A DNA stretch of 63,704 nt from contig VGHX01000003.1 in NCBI GenBank assembly GCA_016868055.1, forward strand, positions 1-63,704, given 5' to 3'. Positions within the stretch are counted from its first letter, which is position 1, and every line of letters starts with the position of its first letter. The stretch is from Betaproteobacteria bacterium. Its GTDB lineage: Bacteria > Pseudomonadota > Gammaproteobacteria > Burkholderiales > Burkholderiaceae_D. This document shows positions 26,225 to 35,282 of this stretch, one piece after another. The position numbers and the translations under genes were made by a program. The notes below the pieces were generated by a model. That model saw only the letters and a program-made list of their open reading frames with translations, was not told the DNA's origin and ran no database searches.

Positions 26225-27001
26225 CTACGCGGTTTTAATGAAGTACACCACGGTCAACGTGGCGCCAACCGCAATCACCAGACGCTTCAGCCATATCGCG
26301 GGTAGCTTGCGCGCAAATGCCGCGCCTACGTAGCCACCGATAGCTGCGGTGACCAAGGCCACCAAGGTATGCGGCCAGCTGATGGCACCGGCGATGATGA
26401 AGGTGAGGGCGGCCACGGTGTAGTTCATGGCCGAGGTCAGGTTCTTTAGCGCATTAATCTCTTGCATATCATCAAAGCCCTGAATCGAGAGCGCGGCCAG
26501 CGTCAAAATGCCCATGCCGGCACCAAAGAAGCCGCCATAAATCGCTACCATCAACTGAAACACAGCACCACCGATACTGCCCGGCTGTTCGGAAGCAGCT
26601 ATATGCAGTCTCTGCTTTAACCAGCGAATGATGCGGTTCACTCGCGCGCTCAGCGCAAACAGCGAAGTCGCCACCAGCAGCAACCAGGGCACTAGCCGCA
26701 TGAAGGTTTGATTGGATATCGCCAGCAGCAGTAAGGCACCGAGCAGACCACCAATGACCGAGAGTACTGCCAGCAGCACTGCCCAGCGGCCGTGTCGCAT
26801 GGCCTCGCGGCGATAGGCCCAGGCGCTCGAGAGACTGGCGGGCCAGAGTGCGACCGAGTTACTGGCGTTGGCGGTGACCGGGGGTACGCCCGCCATCAGC
26901 ATCGCCGGAAAAGAGAAAAAGGTACCGCCTCCTGCGATCGCATTCATGGCGCCGGCCAAAAAAGCACCCGCGGCGACCAAGGCCGCATCAGCAGGGGACA
27001 T
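26225..27001 (-). CDS. TauE/SafE family sulfite exporter-like permease
   Basis: 258 residues with about eight TM helices. The N-terminal repeat reads LVAAGAFLAGAMNAIAGGGTFFSFPAMLMAGVPPVTANASNSVALWP and the C-terminal half has the partner repeat YGGFFGAGMGILTLAALSIQGFDDMQEINALKN; both are diagnostic of TauE/SafE. Family members export sulfite, sulfoacetate or similar organosulfur anions. The substrate here is not evident from context. Confidence 0.92.
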   Translation of the reverse strand: MSPADAALVAAGAFLAGAMNAIAGGGTFFSFPAMLMAGVPPVTANASNSVALWPASLSSAWAYRREAMRHGRWAVLLAVLSVIGGLLGALLLLAISNQTFMRLVPWLLLVATSLFALSARVNRIIRWLKQRLHIAASEQPGSIGGAVFQLMVAIYGGFFGAGMGILTLAALSIQGFDDMQEINALKNLTSAMNYTVAALTFIIAGAISWPHTLVALVTAAIGGYVGAAFARKLPAIWLKRLVIAVGATLTVVYFIKTA

Positions 27002-27009
27002 GTGAGGGC

Positions 27010-27237
27010 TTAGGTTTGTTTCGCCTCAGCCGGGGCAGTCGCACCGTCGGCATCGGCGTCAGCGTCGGCTTGGGCTACCGGGGCTGAGCCCTGATCAGCG
27101 ATGTACTCGGTCAGGGTTTCTTCCTCGCTGCGATCTGGTTGGCCGTCATTTACCAACAGCGTTAGCAGGTAGATGGCGCCGATCATCATCGCCGTAACAA
27201 GGGTGACCAGCAGAGGAATCAGAAAATCGTTGTCCAT
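27010..27237 (-). CDS. Small single-pass membrane protein
   Basis: 75 residues, 8 bp upstream of the TauE/SafE gene on the same strand. One TM helix (FLIPLLVTLVTAMMIGAIYLLTLLV) is followed by an acidic, low-complexity tail with ADADADADGA. No recognised family. The tandem arrangement suggests co-expression with the permease. The ribosome site is weak. Confidence 0.55.
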   Translation of the reverse strand: MDNDFLIPLLVTLVTAMMIGAIYLLTLLVNDGQPDRSEEETLTEYIADQGSAPVAQADADADADGATAPAEAKQT

Positions 27238-27340
27238 GGATCGTCTTCGCGGCCTGTGTCAAACACCGAATTCGCAGTGCGCCTCGGATTTTACACAAGT
27301 CTCGCAGACGAGAGATGCAGGAAAGATGATGCCCCGACCC

Positions 27341-27532
27341 CTAGCGCCCGAGGTCTTTGGCCGAGGTGCCGCCGATTCCCCAGTGCGCCTTGGGTACCTC
27401 GGAGATCAGGATGCGAATCGTCTCTCTCGGCGCACCAACGGCCTCATGCAAAGCCTGCGTGACTTTTTCAATTACAGCGCGTTTTTGGTCTTCGGTACGG
27501 CCTTCCAATAGATGGATTTGTGCGAACGGCAT
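27341..27532 (-). CDS. dmpI: 4-oxalocrotonate tautomerase
   Basis: 63 residues, the normal length for this enzyme. Pro follows the initiator Met and becomes the catalytic N-terminal base. MPFAQIHLLEGRTEDQKRAVIEKVTQALHEAVGAPRETIRILISEVPKAHWGIGG carries the conserved Arg residues and the RILI-EVP-HWGIGG segment. It tautomerises 2-hydroxymuconate in the 4-oxalocrotonate branch of meta-cleavage. Last gene of the lower operon, with AAAGGAGAA upstream. Confidence 0.93.
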   Translation of the reverse strand: MPFAQIHLLEGRTEDQKRAVIEKVTQALHEAVGAPRETIRILISEVPKAHWGIGGTSAKDLGR

Positions 27533-27553
27533 ATTGTTCTCCTTTGTAATGGG

Positions 27554-28597
27554 TCAAGCTGCCTTGGCAGCACGCTCTCTGCGCTCACGCGAGAGGGTCA
27601 ATGCAGCGTCTTCGATCATGTCTTCCTGACCGCCGACCATCTTGCGACGGCCAAGCTCTAGCAGCAACTCGCGGGCAGGGATGCCGTACTTCACCTCGGC
27701 ACGTTTTGCGAACAGCAGGAAAGAACCGTACACACCGGCGTAACCCAGCGTCAACGCATCGCGATCGATGCGAATCGGGAAGTCCATGATCGGCACCACC
27801 AAGTCTTCTGCGACATCCTGAATCTTCCAGACATCGACACCGGTGTCCACGCTCATGCGATCCAGCACGGCCACCAACACCTCGAGCGGGGTATTGCCCG
27901 CACCCGCACCCAAACCTGCAGCAGCGGCATCAATACGATTTGCACCTGATTCAATCGCTGCAATTGAGTTCGCAATCCCCATTGCCATGTTGTGATGACC
28001 ATGAAAACCCAGCTCAGTCTCGGGCTTGAGCGCCTGACGCACGGCATCGATGCGTACACGCACATCGTCCGGCAGCATGTAGCCGGCTGAGTCGGTGACG
28101 TAGATACAGTTAGCACCGTAGCCTTCCATCAGCTTGGCTTGCTGGACCAAACCTTCTGGCGTATTCATGTGCGCCATCATCAAAAAGCCGACCGTATCCA
28201 TCTCCATCTTGCGCGCCATGGTGATGTGCTGCTCCGATACATCACCCTCGGTGCAGTGTGTCGCTACACGAATCGTGTGCACACCGAGTTCATGCGCCAT
28301 CTTCAGATGATCAACCGTACCAATACCCGGCAGCAGCAGGGCAGAGACCTTGGCTTGCTTCATCAGCGGGATCACTGCGCCGAGATATTCCTCATCAGTG
28401 TGTGCAGGGAAGCCGTAATTAACCGATGAGCCACCCAGGCCATCGCCATGCGTAACTTCAATCAGCGGTACACCCGCATGGTCCAGGCCTTGCGCGATGG
28501 ACTTCATCTGATCGATAGTCATCAAATGGCGCTTAGGGTGCATGCCATCGCGTAGCGTCATGTCATGCAGGGTGATTTTTTTGCCTTGAATTGTCAT
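27554..28597 (-). CDS. dmpG: 4-hydroxy-2-oxovalerate aldolase
   Basis: 347 residues from the ATG at 28597, 7 nt after TGGAGA; the track start at 28621 lies before that site. HMGL-like TIM barrel: [15 protein letters not shown] (metal Asp and Arg), [41 protein letters not shown] (metal His-x-His) and the C-terminal DmpG communication domain. It splits 4-hydroxy-2-oxovalerate into pyruvate and acetaldehyde, which is channelled to the adjacent dehydrogenase. Confidence 0.95.
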   Translation of the reverse strand: MTIQGKKITLHDMTLRDGMHPKRHLMTIDQMKSIAQGLDHAGVPLIEVTHGDGLGGSSVNYGFPAHTDEEYLGAVIPLMKQAKVSALLLPGIGTVDHLKMAHELGVHTIRVATHCTEGDVSEQHITMARKMEMDTVGFLMMAHMNTPEGLVQQAKLMEGYGANCIYVTDSAGYMLPDDVRVRIDAVRQALKPETELGFHGHHNMAMGIANSIAAIESGANRIDAAAAGLGAGAGNTPLEVLVAVLDRMSVDTGVDVWKIQDVAEDLVVPIMDFPIRIDRDALTLGYAGVYGSFLLFAKRAEVKYGIPARELLLELGRRKMVGGQEDMIEDAALTLSRERRERAAKAA

Positions 28598-28623
28598 GTT
28601 CATTCTCCAGTCAGATCGCACAC

Positions 28624-29541
28624 TCAGGCAGCCACGGTCGCTTCAAGCTTCAGGCGGCCAGCGATAATCTCTTCAGCAAACATCTCGGCAGTACGCGCAC
28701 CGGCGGCCGTCATGATGTCGAGGTTGCCCGCATATTTAGGCAAGTAGTCACCCAGACCCTCCACCTCAAGGAACACCGAGACACGGTTACCATCAAATAC
28801 CGGGCCGTTGACTAAGCGATAGCCGGGCACATATTTTTGTACTTCCTTGATCATGTCGTGAATCGATTGCGTGATCTTGGCTTCATCCGGCTTGCCTTCG
28901 GTCAGGCAATGCACCGTGTCACGCATGATGAGTGGTGGCTCGGCCGGGTTGATGATGATGATGGCTTTACCTTTCTTGGCGCCACCGACACGCTCGATCG
29001 CACCTGCTGTGGTGCGTGTGAACTCATCGATATTCTTGCGGGTGCCGGGGCCAGCGCTACGGCTCGATACGGTAGCAACAATCTCGCCGTACGCCACAGC
29101 CTGAACACGTGACACGGCTGCCACCATCGGTATCGTAGCCTGCCCGCCGCAGGTCACCATATTCACATTCATCTCGCCGCGACCCACGTGTTCTTTCAGG
29201 TTCACCGGTGGAACGCAGTAAGGCCCGATCGCTGCCGGGGTGAGATCAATCATCAGCACGCCGAGCTCATTCAGCTTGCGCGAGTTTTCTGCATGCACAT
29301 ACGCTGAAGTCGCGTCGAACGCGATTTGTATGCCGTCTTCAATCACATGCGGTAGCAGACCATCGACACCCTCAGCCGTCGTTTTAATACCCATCTCACG
29401 CGCGCGTTTCAAACCATCAGATTCCGGATCAATACCCACCATCCATACTGGCTCGAGCACCGGCGAACGCTGTAGCTTGGCGAGCAAATCGGTACCGATA
29501 TTGCCGGGGCCGATCAGGGCACATTTAATTTTTTTGCTCAT
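28624..29541 (-). CDS. dmpF: Acetaldehyde dehydrogenase (acylating)
   Basis: 305 residues. The NAD site is [17 protein letters not shown]; the catalytic Cys lies in [23 protein letters not shown]-like [32 protein letters not shown] follows. It converts acetaldehyde to acetyl-CoA in complex with the aldolase encoded next door. The ribosome site AAGGGAG precedes the ATG. Confidence 0.95.
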   Translation of the reverse strand: MSKKIKCALIGPGNIGTDLLAKLQRSPVLEPVWMVGIDPESDGLKRAREMGIKTTAEGVDGLLPHVIEDGIQIAFDATSAYVHAENSRKLNELGVLMIDLTPAAIGPYCVPPVNLKEHVGRGEMNVNMVTCGGQATIPMVAAVSRVQAVAYGEIVATVSSRSAGPGTRKNIDEFTRTTAGAIERVGGAKKGKAIIIINPAEPPLIMRDTVHCLTEGKPDEAKITQSIHDMIKEVQKYVPGYRLVNGPVFDGNRVSVFLEVEGLGDYLPKYAGNLDIMTAAGARTAEMFAEEIIAGRLKLEATVAA

Positions 29542-29567
29542 GGTTTTACTCCCTTGAATAAAGCGGA

Positions 29568-30359
29568 TTAAATCAGGCTGCGTACGACGCCGCCATCGAC
29601 ACGCAGCGCCGCGCCATTGGTGGCTGCGGAGAGCGGGCTACACACATAGGCCACCATAGCGGCCACTTCTTTGGGGTCAATAAATCTGCGTAATAGTGAA
29701 GTCGGCCGCGCATTGGCGAAGAACCACTGCACCAGCTCATCGAAGCTCTTGCCTTGTTCGGCAGCGAGTTTGTCCAGAAAATCTTTAGCGCCTTCTGTCA
29801 GCGTGGGACCGGGTAGTACGCTATTCACCGTCACACCCGTGCCGGCACACGTTTCGGCAAGGCCGCGTGCAATCGAGAGCTGCGCAGATTTGGTCATACC
29901 GTAATGCACCATCTCTGCAGGCGGGCAAATGCCAGATTCCGATGAGATGAACACAATGCGACCACGATTACGCTGCTTCATCCCTGGCAGTACCGCGCGT
30001 GACAGTCGCACACCACTCATCACATTGGTCTCGAAAAACCGATGCCAGTCTTGATCGGGAATATCTTCAAATGCTTTTGGCTCGAAGATACCCATGTTGT
30101 TCACCAAAATATCAATCGCTGCACCATTGGTCAGCTTGGCGCAGCCGTCTGCTGTGGCGGCGTCCGCCACGATGCCATGCAGGGAAGCGTTCGGATGAGC
30201 CGCACGCAGTCGTTGTAATGCACGCTGCACGCTTTGCTCGCTGCGGCCGTTGATGGTGACGGTGGCACCTTCTGCGGCAAGTGCGTCCGCAATGGCATAA
30301 CCAATGCCTGCGGTAGAGCCGGTGACTAAAGCGTGTTGGCCGCTTAATTGCAAGTTCAT
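29568..30359 (-). CDS. SDR family oxidoreductase in the lower meta-cleavage operon
   Basis: 263 residues. Rossmann motif [12 protein letters not shown] near residue 14, NNMG in the middle, Ser then YGMTKSA as the catalytic Tyr-x3-Lys, and the C-terminal [15 protein letters not shown]. It is same-strand and tightly packed between dmpH and dmpF, yet no such enzyme is needed in the standard phenol pathway. Possible roles include handling a side product or substituted intermediate; not determinable here. Confidence 0.88.
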   Translation of the reverse strand: MNLQLSGQHALVTGSTAGIGYAIADALAAEGATVTINGRSEQSVQRALQRLRAAHPNASLHGIVADAATADGCAKLTNGAAIDILVNNMGIFEPKAFEDIPDQDWHRFFETNVMSGVRLSRAVLPGMKQRNRGRIVFISSESGICPPAEMVHYGMTKSAQLSIARGLAETCAGTGVTVNSVLPGPTLTEGAKDFLDKLAAEQGKSFDELVQWFFANARPTSLLRRFIDPKEVAAMVAYVCSPLSAATNGAALRVDGGVVRSLI

Positions 30360-30391
30360 TTTGGTTCCACTATTTGCTTCTGGAGGGCGTG

Positions 30392-31180
30392 CTATACGAA
30401 GCGCATCGAGACCGAGCCAAGGTCTTGGAAGCGCACCAGAATGTTGTCGCCGGCTGCCACCGGAATCGCTTCGGTCACACCGCCGGTCATGATGAAAGTA
30501 CCGGCCGGGATTTCTTGCCCGCGTGCGCCGAGATGATTCGCCATCATCGCGATCGCTGCAGCAGGATGACCCAGCACCGCCGCACCGGCGGCCATGGCAA
30601 CCACTTGGCCATTTTTTTCCAGCACCACGCCGAGCGTGCGCAGATCAAGTTCTTCTACATTGCGCGAGCGACCGCCGATCACAAATCGTGAGGCCGAGGT
30701 GTTATCTGCCACCACACTCTTGAGGTCAAATTTAAAGTCGCGGTAGCGGCTATCAATAATCTCCACCGCGGGGAGTACGAAGTCAATCGCAGCCATCACA
30801 GCACCGACATGACAGCCCGGGCCTTTGAGTGGGGCTTTGGTGACGACGCAGATTTCTGCTTCCACCTTGGGGTGAATCAGCTCCGACATTTTTATCTCGC
30901 CACCGTCCGGGCGCGACATGTAGTCAGACACAAAACCGAAGCAGGGCACATCCACACCCATCTGCTTCATTTTGGCAAACGAGGTGAGACCAGCCTTCAG
31001 GCCAACGGTTTTATGTCCGCGTGCTTCTTTACGCGCACGAATCGCGTCTTGAATGGCGTACGCATCTTCCCAATCCATCTGCGGATGGTCATCGGTGATC
31101 TTCAGCACATCGCGCGCCTCGAGCTCAGCGCTTTCGAGATGGATGGCCAGTTTTTCTATGGTGGCGTGATCAAGTTGCAT
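30392..31180 (-). CDS. dmpH: 4-oxalocrotonate decarboxylase
   Basis: 262 residues; FAH/hydratase fold. It resembles DmpH/XylI more than DmpE: ARKEARGHKTVGLKAGLTSFAKMKQMGVDVPCFGFVSDYM, LIHPKVEAEICVVTKAPLKGPGCHVGAVMAAIDFVLPAVEIIDSRYRDFKFDLKSVVADNTSASRFVIGG and IPAGTFIMTGG. It decarboxylates 2-oxo-3-hexenedioate to 2-oxopent-4-enoate, usually in complex with DmpE. RBS AAGGAAAA. Confidence 0.93.
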   Translation of the reverse strand: MQLDHATIEKLAIHLESAELEARDVLKITDDHPQMDWEDAYAIQDAIRARKEARGHKTVGLKAGLTSFAKMKQMGVDVPCFGFVSDYMSRPDGGEIKMSELIHPKVEAEICVVTKAPLKGPGCHVGAVMAAIDFVLPAVEIIDSRYRDFKFDLKSVVADNTSASRFVIGGRSRNVEELDLRTLGVVLEKNGQVVAMAAGAAVLGHPAAAIAMMANHLGARGQEIPAGTFIMTGGVTEAIPVAAGDNILVRFQDLGSVSMRFV

Positions 31181-31196
31181 GTTGTTTTCCTTGCGA

Positions 31197-31985
31197 TCAG
31201 ATGAAGCGCACCGAGGTGCTACCGAGCCCGCCGACGGAGCAGTGCAGGCTATCGCCCGCTTGTACCGGTACCAATGGTGACTGCGAGCCAGAGAGAATCA
31301 CATCACCCGCTTTCAGGGTGATGCCGAGACGACCGAGCGTGTTCGCCAACCAAGCCACCGCGTTGACGGGAGAGCCCTGGACTGCTGCGCCGCAGGACGT
31401 GCTGATGATCTCGCCATTTTTATCGAGCACCATACCGGCCAGCGCTAGATCCAGATCGCGTGGGCTTTTGCGCGTACCACCGAGTGTGAACACACCGCAG
31501 GAGGCGTTATCTGCGACGGTGTCTTGAATTTTGATTTTCCAGTCCTTGATGCGCGAATCGACAATTTCGAAGCAGGGCATCACACAATCGGTCGCACGAA
31601 GTACGTCAGCCGCAGTCACGCCCGGGCCGGCCAGATCACGTCCCAGAATGAATGCCACTTCGGCTTCGGCGCGCGGTGCAATCATCTTGCTGGTATCCAC
31701 CGCTTCGCCTTCATTGAACACCATGCCGGACAGCAGGTGACCAAAGTCGGGCTGGTTGACCCCTAACATGTCCATCACCACCTTGCTGGTGACGCCGATT
31801 TTTTTACCCACCACCGTCTCACCGGTTTGCAGGCGGCGCTCGATCATGCGCAGCTGAATCTGGTAAGCATCATCAATACTGATCTCAGGCTCACGATTGG
31901 TCAGCGGATCAACCGCAACGCGTGAGACCAGCGCGTCGTACAGCTCATCGCCGTAGTGCTGGATTTTTTGAGGTGTCATCGCCAT
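31197..31985 (-). CDS. dmpE: 2-oxopent-4-enoate hydratase
   Basis: 262 residues, sister fold to dmpH. The signature matches DmpE/XylJ: ERRLQTGETVVGKKIGVTSKVVMDMLGVNQPDFGHL, APRAEAEVAFILGRDLAGPGVTAADVLRATDCVMPCFEIVDSRIKDWKIKIQDTVADNASCGVFTLGG and the C-terminal LKAGDVILSGS. It hydrates 2-oxopent-4-enoate to 4-hydroxy-2-oxovalerate. Confidence 0.94.
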   Translation of the reverse strand: MAMTPQKIQHYGDELYDALVSRVAVDPLTNREPEISIDDAYQIQLRMIERRLQTGETVVGKKIGVTSKVVMDMLGVNQPDFGHLLSGMVFNEGEAVDTSKMIAPRAEAEVAFILGRDLAGPGVTAADVLRATDCVMPCFEIVDSRIKDWKIKIQDTVADNASCGVFTLGGTRKSPRDLDLALAGMVLDKNGEIISTSCGAAVQGSPVNAVAWLANTLGRLGITLKAGDVILSGSQSPLVPVQAGDSLHCSVGGLGSTSVRFI

Positions 31986-32007
31986 TGCTGCGTTCTCCGT
32001 TGGGAAT

Positions 32008-33462
32008 TCAAATTTTGATCATGACATTGCGCAGGTCGGTGTAGAACTCGAGCGAGTGCACACCACCTTCGCGGCCAATACCGGAGCCTTTGGAGCCACC
32101 AAAAGGCGTGCGCAGATCGCGCAAGAACCAGCTATTAATCCAGCACAGGCCGACGTGAATCGCATTCGCCATGCGTGTCGCCACTGAAATATCCGTGGTC
32201 CAAATCGAGGTAGCCAGACCGTAGGGCGTATCGTTGGCCAGGCGGATGGCTTCTTCTTCGGTATCAAACGGTGCGATATGACAGCAGGGTCCGAAAATTT
32301 CTTCGCGGATGATGGCCGAGCTTTCCGGCAAACCCGTCCAGATGGTCGGTTGCACAAAATGACCATTGGCCTGCGCACCGCTCATGCTCGGTTCGCCACC
32401 GCCAGTGACTACATGCGCGCCTTCCGCTTTGGCTTTTTGGTAGTAGGACAGTACCTTGGCTTTGTGCTCAGCCGAGATCAGTGGGCCCATGCCAACGCCG
32501 GGCATATTCGATGGCCCGATGGTTAAAGCTTCGGCTTTTTCTTTGAGAGCGTTAACGAATTTTTCAAAAATCGGACGCTGTACGTACACGCGTTCAGTCC
32601 CCAAACACACCTGACCACAGTTCTCGAATGCCGAGCGAGTGACGCTGGCCACCGCTTTATCAAAGTCGGCGTCGGCAAAGATCACCGCGGCGTTTTTACC
32701 GCCGAGTTCAAACGATACGGGACGCACACCTTTGGCTGCCGCCGCCATGATGGCTTCACCGGTGCGTGTCTCGCCGGTGAAGGTAATGCCATCCACATCC
32801 GGGTGACGGGTCAGAAACTCACCCGCTGAATTCGGGCCAAAACCATGCACGACGTTGTAAACCCCTTTGGGTATCCCGACGGTATTCATCACTTCGCCGA
32901 GCAGCGTTGCTGTGGCAGGCGTTTCTTCGGATGGTTTAACGATCACTGCGTTACCGCAGGCGAGTGCCGGGCCGACTTTCCATGTCATCAGCAGCAGCGG
33001 CAAATTCCATGGGCACACAACGGCCACAACACCCAAGGGCACGCGCACGCCATAGCTAATAGCGGTGCCGCCATCGGGCGTGGTCATCTGAAAACTCTCG
33101 GTCGGGACGTTCTTGATGATGTCGGCAAAAATCTTGAAGTTCGCGGCACCGCGCGGGATATCAATATGCGAGGCCAATGAGCGTGGCTTGCCGGTTTCCG
33201 CTAACTCAGCATCCAGAAACTCATCGAAACGACGGTTGATTTCATCGGCGACCGCGTTCAATAAATCAACGCGCTTCACCACGCTCAACTGGCCCCACTC
33301 GCCGGATAAAGCAGCACGTGCCGATGCGACGGCCGCATTGACTTCCGCCTGTCCGGCTTCGTGAACCAGACCAATCACGCTATTGTCGATAGGCGCGCGG
33401 TTTTCAAAGGTTTTACTGGTAGCGACAAACTCGCCGTTAATGAAGTTGAGAAACTGTTTCAT
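32008..33462 (-). CDS. dmpC: 2-hydroxymuconic semialdehyde dehydrogenase
   Basis: 484 residues; NAD-dependent aldehyde dehydrogenase fold. Motifs: PWNLPLLLMTWKVGPALACGNAVIVKPSE, GFGPNSAGEFL, catalytic Glu in FELGGKNAAVIF and Cys in FENCGQVCLGTERVYV, and EEIFGPCCHIAPF. Similarity to XylG/DmpC plus the operon context specify the substrate, the catechol ring-fission product. RBS AAGGAAG. Confidence 0.94.
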   Translation of the reverse strand: MKQFLNFINGEFVATSKTFENRAPIDNSVIGLVHEAGQAEVNAAVASARAALSGEWGQLSVVKRVDLLNAVADEINRRFDEFLDAELAETGKPRSLASHIDIPRGAANFKIFADIIKNVPTESFQMTTPDGGTAISYGVRVPLGVVAVVCPWNLPLLLMTWKVGPALACGNAVIVKPSEETPATATLLGEVMNTVGIPKGVYNVVHGFGPNSAGEFLTRHPDVDGITFTGETRTGEAIMAAAAKGVRPVSFELGGKNAAVIFADADFDKAVASVTRSAFENCGQVCLGTERVYVQRPIFEKFVNALKEKAEALTIGPSNMPGVGMGPLISAEHKAKVLSYYQKAKAEGAHVVTGGGEPSMSGAQANGHFVQPTIWTGLPESSAIIREEIFGPCCHIAPFDTEEEAIRLANDTPYGLATSIWTTDISVATRMANAIHVGLCWINSWFLRDLRTPFGGSKGSGIGREGGVHSLEFYTDLRNVMIKI

Positions 33463-33665
33463 GGTGGGTCTTCCTTGAATGCAGAGTTATTTCGTTGCTT
33501 GAATTCGTTATTGCGCTTGGGTTCTTGCGTCTGCTACTTGGCTTCTTTAATTCGCGTCTTTGGCGGGCTTCTTTTACTGGCTTCTTGAATAAAGGTCTTT
33601 GCTTGATTCGCTCGTTAAACTTTTTTATCAGGTGATCTGATCAATTCATAATTTCGATACCCAAC
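33463..33665. other. T-rich non-coding gap within the lower operon
   Basis: About 200 bp between the GlcG-like gene and dmpC. It is made of repetitive pyrimidine-rich sequence on the plus strand (CTTGAATTC, CTTGGGTTCTTG, CTTGGCTTCTTT, CTTTTACTGGCTTCTTG). No gene or clear terminator was found. It may be a slippage-generated spacer. Confidence 0.5.
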
Positions 33666-34106
33666 TCAAGCAAGGCCAATCGCCTTCAAGCCAGCAGCGG
33701 CACATAACTCATCTTCTTCCGCCGTGCCACCGGATACACCAATGCCGCCAATACGCACACCATCGGCGACGATAGGCAGGCCACCACCGAAGATCACTAA
33801 ACGCGGTCTGGCCGCAATACCGATACGCAGCGTTTCATCATTCTTCAGCACTTCTTTCCACGCCGAGGTCGGAAAACCAAATCCGGCCGAGGTATAGGCC
33901 TTGTCGATCGCGATATCAATCGAATGCAGAAACGCACCCGGCATACGAAGAAAGCCGACCAATACACCTGCACGATCCGTAATTGCAACGTTAATCTGTA
34001 TGCCCAGCTGCCTGGCATGAGCGACGGTCGCTTCAAGCGCTCTATGTGCGGCTTCTGCAGTGATCACTGGCTGGTTCACGCTGACGGTCGAGAGTGTCTG
34101 GCTCAT
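33666..34106 (-). CDS. GlcG/HbpS-like heme-binding family protein
   Basis: 146 residues. The GlcG pattern is clear: ALEATVAHARQLGIQINVAITDRAGVLVGFLRMPGAFLHSIDIAIDKAYTSAGF, then FGGGLPIVADGVRIGGIGVSGGTAEEDELCAAAGL. It is first in the lower operon, right after the LysR-controlled divergent promoter. Homologues are found in aromatic-degradation clusters; a role in cofactor or heme handling is only suggested by the family. Confidence 0.88.
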   Translation of the reverse strand: MSQTLSTVSVNQPVITAEAAHRALEATVAHARQLGIQINVAITDRAGVLVGFLRMPGAFLHSIDIAIDKAYTSAGFGFPTSAWKEVLKNDETLRIGIAARPRLVIFGGGLPIVADGVRIGGIGVSGGTAEEDELCAAAGLKAIGLA

Positions 34107-34133
34107 GGTGAATGTCCCTTTCGGTGTGAGGAG

Positions 34134-34163
34134 AGATTACGGCTGGCGAGCTATACTGTCCAA
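34134..34163 (-). promoter_or_regulatory. Candidate sigma-70 promoter of the lower meta-cleavage operon
   Basis: On the minus strand TTGGAC (34163-34158) and TAATCT (34139-34134) are 18 bp apart, placing the start about 20 nt upstream of the GlcG-like ATG. It sits just inside the LysR-type box at 34184-34198, a geometry typical of LysR activation. Confidence 0.4.
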
Positions 34164-34183
34164 TACTGAATTTTTGGGCTCCG

Positions 34184-34198
34184 ATACTGATAAAGTAT
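34184..34198. promoter_or_regulatory. LysR-type operator (T-N11-A) in the divergent region
   Basis: ATACT-GATAA-AGTAT is a perfect 5-bp inverted repeat with T-N11-A geometry. Two further ATACTG half sites lie at 34153 and 34163. The box is between the LysR gene and the lower operon, so it is the probable regulator binding site. Confidence 0.6.
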
Positions 34199-34231
34199 GG
34201 CTATTGGAGCGACTGCCGAAGCTATTTCGGG

Positions 34232-34279
34232 GGTAAATGCCGGGGTGACTTCGCAGGTAAATTCCGGAGTCATCTCGCG
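34232..34279. repeat. 24-bp tandem repeat upstream of the LysR gene
   Basis: GGTAAATGCCGGGGTGACTTCGCA (34232-34255) is followed directly by the related GGTAAATTCCGGAGTCATCTCGCG (34256-34279). It lies in the LysR 5' leader and explains why the frame stays open upstream of the true start. Confidence 0.6.
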
Positions 34280-34304
34280 AAAAAGACTTGAAACGGGTAC
34301 GGCC

Positions 34305-35216
34305 ATGGATCTGAGACAAATGCGCTACTTCCTCGCGGTGGCAGAGGAACGCAACTTCACTCGGGCTGCCGAGCGCCTGCACATGGCGCAGCCGCCGCTG
34401 ACGCGGCAGATTCAGGCGCTGGAAGAGGACATCGGCGCCGCTTTGTTCGTGCGCACGGCACGCGGCGTGGTGCTGACTGAAGCTGGCGAGGCGCTGCTGG
34501 CCGAGGTGCCGAATTTGCTGGCGCTGGCGCAGCGCGCCAAAGAGCAGGCGGTACGGGCAAGCGAGGGACAAACCGGTCGGCTGGATGTCGGTATTTTTGG
34601 CTCCGGCGTGCTCAACGTCATACCACGCATCCTGGCGCAGTTTCATTCCGAGCGTCCCGAGGTGCGTATCGTGCTGCATAACCTGACCAAGCACGAACAG
34701 TTGCAGGCACTCCGAGAGCGACGCATCAGCGTCGGCTTCAATCGGCTGGTGCCGCCGGAGGACGATCTGGTGGTGGAGTCGGTGCTGCGCGAAAGCATGA
34801 TGGTGGCGCTGCCGGTCGACCACGCGCTGGCGACACAATCTGCGGTCACGATCGCCGATTTGTCGGATCACCCGATGATTCTCTATCCGCGTTTGCCGAT
34901 TGCCGGTCTTGCGCAGCAAGTTATCCAGGCATTCAATCGGGAGAAATCCGTGCTGCGCGTGGAGCAGGATGTGGAAGACATACTGACTGCGGTCGCATTG
35001 GTCGCGGGCGGTTTCGGTGCGTGCATCACCGTCGCGTCGACGGCTAGCCTGCGGCTGCCGGGCGTGGTCTACCTTCCGCTGGTCAGTAAGCATCTGCGCG
35101 AAATCGAGTTGAGCTGCCTGTTCCGACAATCCGACGATTCGCCGGTGTTGGCGGCCTTCGTCGACGTAGTGCGGGCGTTTGCAGCGAAGGCCAATGTGGC
35201 TTCGCGGCCGAAGTGA
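34305..35216 (+). CDS. LysR family regulator of the meta-cleavage genes (AphT-like)
   Basis: 303 residues from the ATG at 34305 (MDLRQMRYFLAVAEERNFTRAAERLHMAQPPLTRQIQALEEDIGAALFVR), the canonical LysR start; the 34197 track start adds 36 residues encoded by a tandem repeat. HTH at residues 1-60, then a BenM/CatM-like effector domain. Divergent to the lower operon and placed as aphT is in Comamonas, it probably activates these genes in response to a pathway intermediate. Confidence 0.9.
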   Translation: MDLRQMRYFLAVAEERNFTRAAERLHMAQPPLTRQIQALEEDIGAALFVRTARGVVLTEAGEALLAEVPNLLALAQRAKEQAVRASEGQTGRLDVGIFGSGVLNVIPRILAQFHSERPEVRIVLHNLTKHEQLQALRERRISVGFNRLVPPEDDLVVESVLRESMMVALPVDHALATQSAVTIADLSDHPMILYPRLPIAGLAQQVIQAFNREKSVLRVEQDVEDILTAVALVAGGFGACITVASTASLRLPGVVYLPLVSKHLREIELSCLFRQSDDSPVLAAFVDVVRAFAAKANVASRPK

Positions 35217-35234
35217 CGCAAAGAGCCAAAACGC

Positions 35235-35262
35235 TGGACCCCGGCCTGCGCCGGGATCCAGT
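35235..35262. terminator. REP-like palindrome between convergent genes
   Basis: CTGGACCCCGGC-CTGC-GCCGGGATCCAG forms a long stem between the 3' ends of the LysR gene (plus) and the catechol dioxygenase gene (minus). It shares its core CCCGGCCTGCGCCGGG with 1751-1766. No T-run follows, so termination is only inferred from position. Confidence 0.5.
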
Positions 35263-35282
35263 GACGCTTATCAGCCTGACGA

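Noticed and set aside
34137-35129. 330-residue minus-strand ORF opposite the LysR gene
   Set aside because: Composition (His/Gln/Arg-rich, no motif) is typical of an antisense shadow; the plus-strand LysR has a full, recognisable domain structure.
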